This document shows, one piece after another, positions 52,398 through 55,009 of a stretch of DNA of 55,009 nucleotides (positions are counted from its first letter, which is position 1; each line of letters begins with the position of its first letter). The notes beneath the pieces were generated by a model. It did no database searches and had not been told where the DNA came from. It saw only the letters and a program-made list of their open reading frames with translations. This DNA is from DASUFP01 sp036274495 (GTDB taxonomy: Bacteria > Bacteroidota > Bacteroidia > AKYH767-A > OLB10), in contig DASUFP010000118.1 in assembly GCA_036274495.1 (NCBI GenBank), positions 1 to 55,009 of the forward strand, written 5' to 3'. The position numbers were made by a program, and so were the translations under genes.

Positions 52398-55009
52398 TTA
52401 GTAGTTCACATCGGTATCAGTTGTATTTCCCGGAACAGTTTTTACCGGATCCCACATCCCAGGCTGGGTCTCCTGTTCAATGATATAGTAATCTACTCCG
52501 TTATCCCAGAAAATGTAGTCAGTCCACCATAAATGGGCCTTGCTTCTTGCATATTCACCGTTCAACAGTATGGAAGAACTTCTGTTGCTCCAGTTAGTTT
52601 GTACCTGACAATCGTTTATTACCTCAACGCGGTAATAATAATTGCTCTTATGTACATCAACATCCGAATCAATATAACTTAATGCACCCGCCGGCAGTAC
52701 CGCTTTCAGTGCAAACGAAGAGTTGTCAGTTGACCGGTACAGCCTGTATTCCACTACCCTGTCAGGTGCAATTAATGGCGGCAGCCACTCTGTGAGTACT
52801 TCCAAATCGTTAACCACTGTCGATCGCACAACTTCAACCACCTGACCAATAAGCGGACTGGCAGGCATTGCCGCTGCAGTGTCGCTCAGCGAAGAATAGG
52901 TTGTTCCGCAAAGCGAGGTTGCATTTATTCTGTAGGTATACAATCCGGGACAATAAAATCCTGTGTCAACATACGACAAGGTTCCCGGTGGTACGGTAGC
53001 GATCAACTGTTGCTGTCCTGAACTCACCTCCACCCTGTTGATTTCATATGATCCGACGGGACATCCTGAATAAGGTGTCCATTGCAGCTGGACTGATTGT
53101 CCGGCTGCACTCGCCGAAATGTTAATAGTTGTATGAGGAGTAAGAGCGGACAGCGGAAGTGTGTTACCGCATTGATCAATGGTTTCCAGAATGTATGTGT
53201 ATGTTGTTGACAAGGTGGAAAGGCCCCCGTCAGTATAAACCGATGTTACATTGGTAGCGGAATTCTGGGGATTGTTATCGCGGTAAATTTCAACAAACTG
53301 TCCTGTGATAGTATTCAGTCTGTATAACACATAAGCCCCAAGATCCAGCGCCGCGCTGTTTAACCAGGTAATATCGACCTGTGTATCTGATTTCACCGAA
53401 ACCGATAAGATCGGGCTCACCGGAGGCGGTAACAAATCATAAACCTGAATATAGTTAGGTTCCGTTATCGTATCGGAACAGCCGGAGGCATTTGTTACTA
53501 TCAATGTCACCGAATAAATTCCGGGAACATTTAATACAACGGCAGGGTTTGCCCCGCTATACACATTGCCTCCGATATTCCACGAATAAGTGAGTCCCGT
53601 AGCGGGAGTCGATGTTTGAGTAAAGTTAAATTGCGTTCCGGCACATCCCGCATTTTCATCAACCGTAAATCCTGCAACCGGAACAGCATTGGTAACTATA
53701 GGTGCTGCAAAGTAAAAGGTGTCGATGCATCCGGCAGCCGACCAGGCCACCAGATAAGGCTGATATGTTCCCGGGTTGGTATACGTATGCTGCGGGTCCT
53801 GAACCGAACTGGAAGTGCCATCTCCAAATATCCATAAATAAGAGGCGGCATTTTGTGAATTGTTTGTAAAGGTGCATGTCAGCGGAACACAACCCTGATT
53901 GGCCGAAACCGTTGCATTGGCCATTGGGGTTAAATTCGAGTTGATAATCATTTGGGCCGAATCGGAACAGCCACCCTGATTGGTAACAATAAGTTCGGCT
54001 GCAAAATTTCCGTCCTGCACATAAGTAGTGGTAGGATTGGCCAGCGTAGAAGTAGATCCGTTTCCGAAATTCCATAAGTACGCAGGGTTGTCCAGTTGCG
54101 TTGAGGTGTTGGTAAATGAGACCTGTAAACTGGTACATCCCGATAGTGCGGAAGGCGTAAAGGAGGCCACCGGGGTTTTGTAAACGGTAACCGGAGATGT
54201 TAAAACCGTTGTGTCGGCACAGCCACCGGCACCTGTTACAATTAACGAAACGGTGTATGTACCGGACTGGCTGTATGAATGCGAAGGCGATTGACTGGCT
54301 GAAGTGGTGCCGTCGCCAAAATTCCACAACCATGATGTACCCGACTGAGAAGTATTGCTGAAGATTACCGCATGCGGATTACAACCAACGGTATCGGTAG
54401 TTGAAGCACTTGCAACCGGGTTTGTATTTGCAGTAATTTGCTGCGATGCAGTATCTGCACAGCCGTTGTCATTGGTAACAATCAATGTAAGCTGATAGTT
54501 GCCCCCGGTGGTATAGTTTACTGATGGATTGGCCTGCTGAGAAACCAAACCGTTACCAAAATTCCAGTTATAAACAGGATTTTGCAGCTGCGATGAATTA
54601 TTGGTTACTCCTGCATTAAATGGAGTACATCCGGATAGTGTCTGAGCAGTAAATGCAGCAACAGGTTTCTTTTTTATTACAATTTGCTGTGGAAGTATAA
54701 GTGTATCCGAACAACCAAACGCATTTGAAGTAACCAGAATAACCGAATAGGTTCCGGGATTTGAATAATTATGTACCGGCGAGGCAGCAGTTGAAGTGGT
54801 ACCGTCACCAAAATTCCAGTAATATCCTGTTGCCCCGGTGGAAGTGTTTCCAAATGTAACATCCATTGGTCCGCAGGAAAGCGTATCGCTTGCAGTTGCC
54901 GCTGCCACCGGAACATCGTGAACAATGACCGATTTAGTAATGGAATCGGTACACCCTCCCTGGTTGGTTACATGTAAAGTAATATAATATGTTCCGGGAA
55001 CGGTGTATG
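52398..55009 (-). CDS. PKD-repeat and FN3-like surface protein (5' end outside window, C-terminus truncated)
   Basis: The frame is open past the window end, so at least 870 residues are visible. The part at the window edge is the end of a PKD domain (YTVPGTYYITLHVTNQGGCTDS). Six PKD domains of about 82 residues follow, alternating FGDG and FGNG at the key turn. Three fibronectin type III-like domains come next (ITWLNSAALDLGAYVLYR; LQWTPYSGCPVGSYEINR; EWLPPLIAPDRVVEYRLYR). A fourth begins (YYIIEQETQPGMWDPVKTVPG) but the protein stops inside it at DTDVNY. No T9SS tail is present, though the domain mix is typical of type B cargo. The frame needs no start within the window. Confidence 0.82.
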   Translation of the reverse strand, partial: YTVPGTYYITLHVTNQGGCTDSITKSVIVHDVPVAAATASDTLSCGPMDVTFGNTSTGATGYYWNFGDGTTSTAASPVHNYSNPGTYSVILVTSNAFGCSDTLILPQQIVIKKKPVAAFTAQTLSGCTPFNAGVTNNSSQLQNPVYNWNFGNGLVSQQANPSVNYTTGGNYQLTLIVTNDNGCADTASQQITANTNPVASASTTDTVGCNPHAVIFSNTSQSGTSWLWNFGDGTTSASQSPSHSYSQSGTYTVSLIVTGAGGCADTTVLTSPVTVYKTPVASFTPSALSGCTSLQVSFTNTSTQLDNPAYLWNFGNGSTSTLANPTTTYVQDGNFAAELIVTNQGGCSDSAQMIINSNLTPMANATVSANQGCVPLTCTFTNNSQNAASYLWIFGDGTSSSVQDPQHTYTNPGTYQPYLVAWSAAGCIDTFYFAAPIVTNAVPVAGFTVDENAGCAGTQFNFTQTSTPATGLTYSWNIGGNVYSGANPAVVLNVPGIYSVTLIVTNASGCSDTITEPNYIQVYDLLPPPVSPILSVSVKSDTQVDITWLNSAALDLGAYVLYRLNTITGQFVEIYRDNNPQNSATNVTSVYTDGGLSTLSTTYTYILETIDQCGNTLPLSALTPHTTINISASAAGQSVQLQWTPYSGCPVGSYEINRVEVSSGQQQLIATVPPGTLSYVDTGFYCPGLYTYRINATSLCGTTYSSLSDTAAAMPASPLIGQVVEVVRSTVVNDLEVLTEWLPPLIAPDRVVEYRLYRSTDNSSFALKAVLPAGALSYIDSDVDVHKSNYYYRVEVINDCQVQTNWSNRSSSILLNGEYARSKAHLWWTDYIFWDNGVDYYIIEQETQPGMWDPVKTVPGNTTDTDVNY
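53440..54917 (-). repeat. Alternating PKD repeat array
   Basis: Six PKD units of about 82 codons. Units 1, 3 and 5 share an A-A/S-A-T start and an FGDG turn with TSS or TTS after it. Units 2 and 4 share an AxFT start, an SGCT motif and an FGNG turn. Unit 6 is divergent (WNIGG). The period is two domains, about 490 bases. Confidence 0.7.

Noticed and set aside
53659..54333. A 224-codon minus-strand open frame inside the PKD protein gene.
   Set aside because: It is a shifted frame of repetitive coding sequence, with Cys/Tyr/Arg-rich composition unlike any real protein here.

Overview
The window is a chromosomal segment of a member of the Bacteroidota. Several independent signs agree: cargo of the type IX secretion system (T9SS) with type A and type B C-terminal sorting domains, promoters of the TTG-N20-TAnnTTTG type, a one-subunit succinate dehydrogenase membrane anchor, the futalosine-route enzyme MqnA, Bacteroidota-type AMP nucleosidase, and an ABC permease fused to an M1 peptidase. 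The domain mix recalls the Chitinophagia/Saprospiria side of the phylum, but I cannot fix a genus. I saw no prophage, insertion sequence, CRISPR array or rRNA.

Layout. 1-5.6 kb: the end of yidC, a DUF6438 lipoprotein, a DNRLRE/T9SS protein, hppD (tyrosine catabolism), a small membrane protein and a DinB-fold protein. 5.6-6.2 kb: a gene-free stretch with nested inverted repeats. 6.2-10.6 kb: an ABC exporter operon whose permease carries a zinc peptidase. 10.8-12.6 kb: a translationally coupled polysaccharide deacetylase and formyltransferase. 12.9-14.9 kb: a membrane-anchored beta-rich protein that runs into mqnA. 14.9-17.5 kb: amn-holA-mqnA on the minus strand, divergent from an HsdR_N-like nuclease-fold gene coupled to a penicillin acylase. 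20.5-23.5 kb: era-der-pap2. 23.6-24.7 kb: initiator tRNA and a lysine-rich histone-like protein with an acidic tail. 24.9-26.0 kb: a lipoprotein and AcpH. 26.0-29.6 kb: sdhCAB. 29.8-34.7 kb: aminopeptidase P, an outer-membrane barrel, gpmI and an orphan histidine kinase. 34.9-55.0 kb: a surface-protein island with two related Asp-box propeller proteins, a GT39-like glycosyltransferase, a choice-of-anchor J protein, a 2147-residue Ig-repeat adhesin, a P460-like heme lipoprotein and a PKD/FN3 protein cut by the window end.

How it fits together. The left two thirds is mostly housekeeping: membrane insertion, replication clamp loading, ribosome-assembly GTPases, glycolysis, and menaquinone synthesis with a menaquinone-linked succinate dehydrogenase. 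The right third is devoted to large exported beta-rich proteins. Three of the large exported proteins end inside a domain without a recognisable T9SS signal. Two show a higher-order repeat in which a pair of domains, not a single domain, was the unit of duplication. I found no clear new defence system. The most open items are the structured gene-free stretch near 6 kb, the orphan HsdR_N protein next to holA, the bipolar histone-like protein, and the two-domain repeat architecture.
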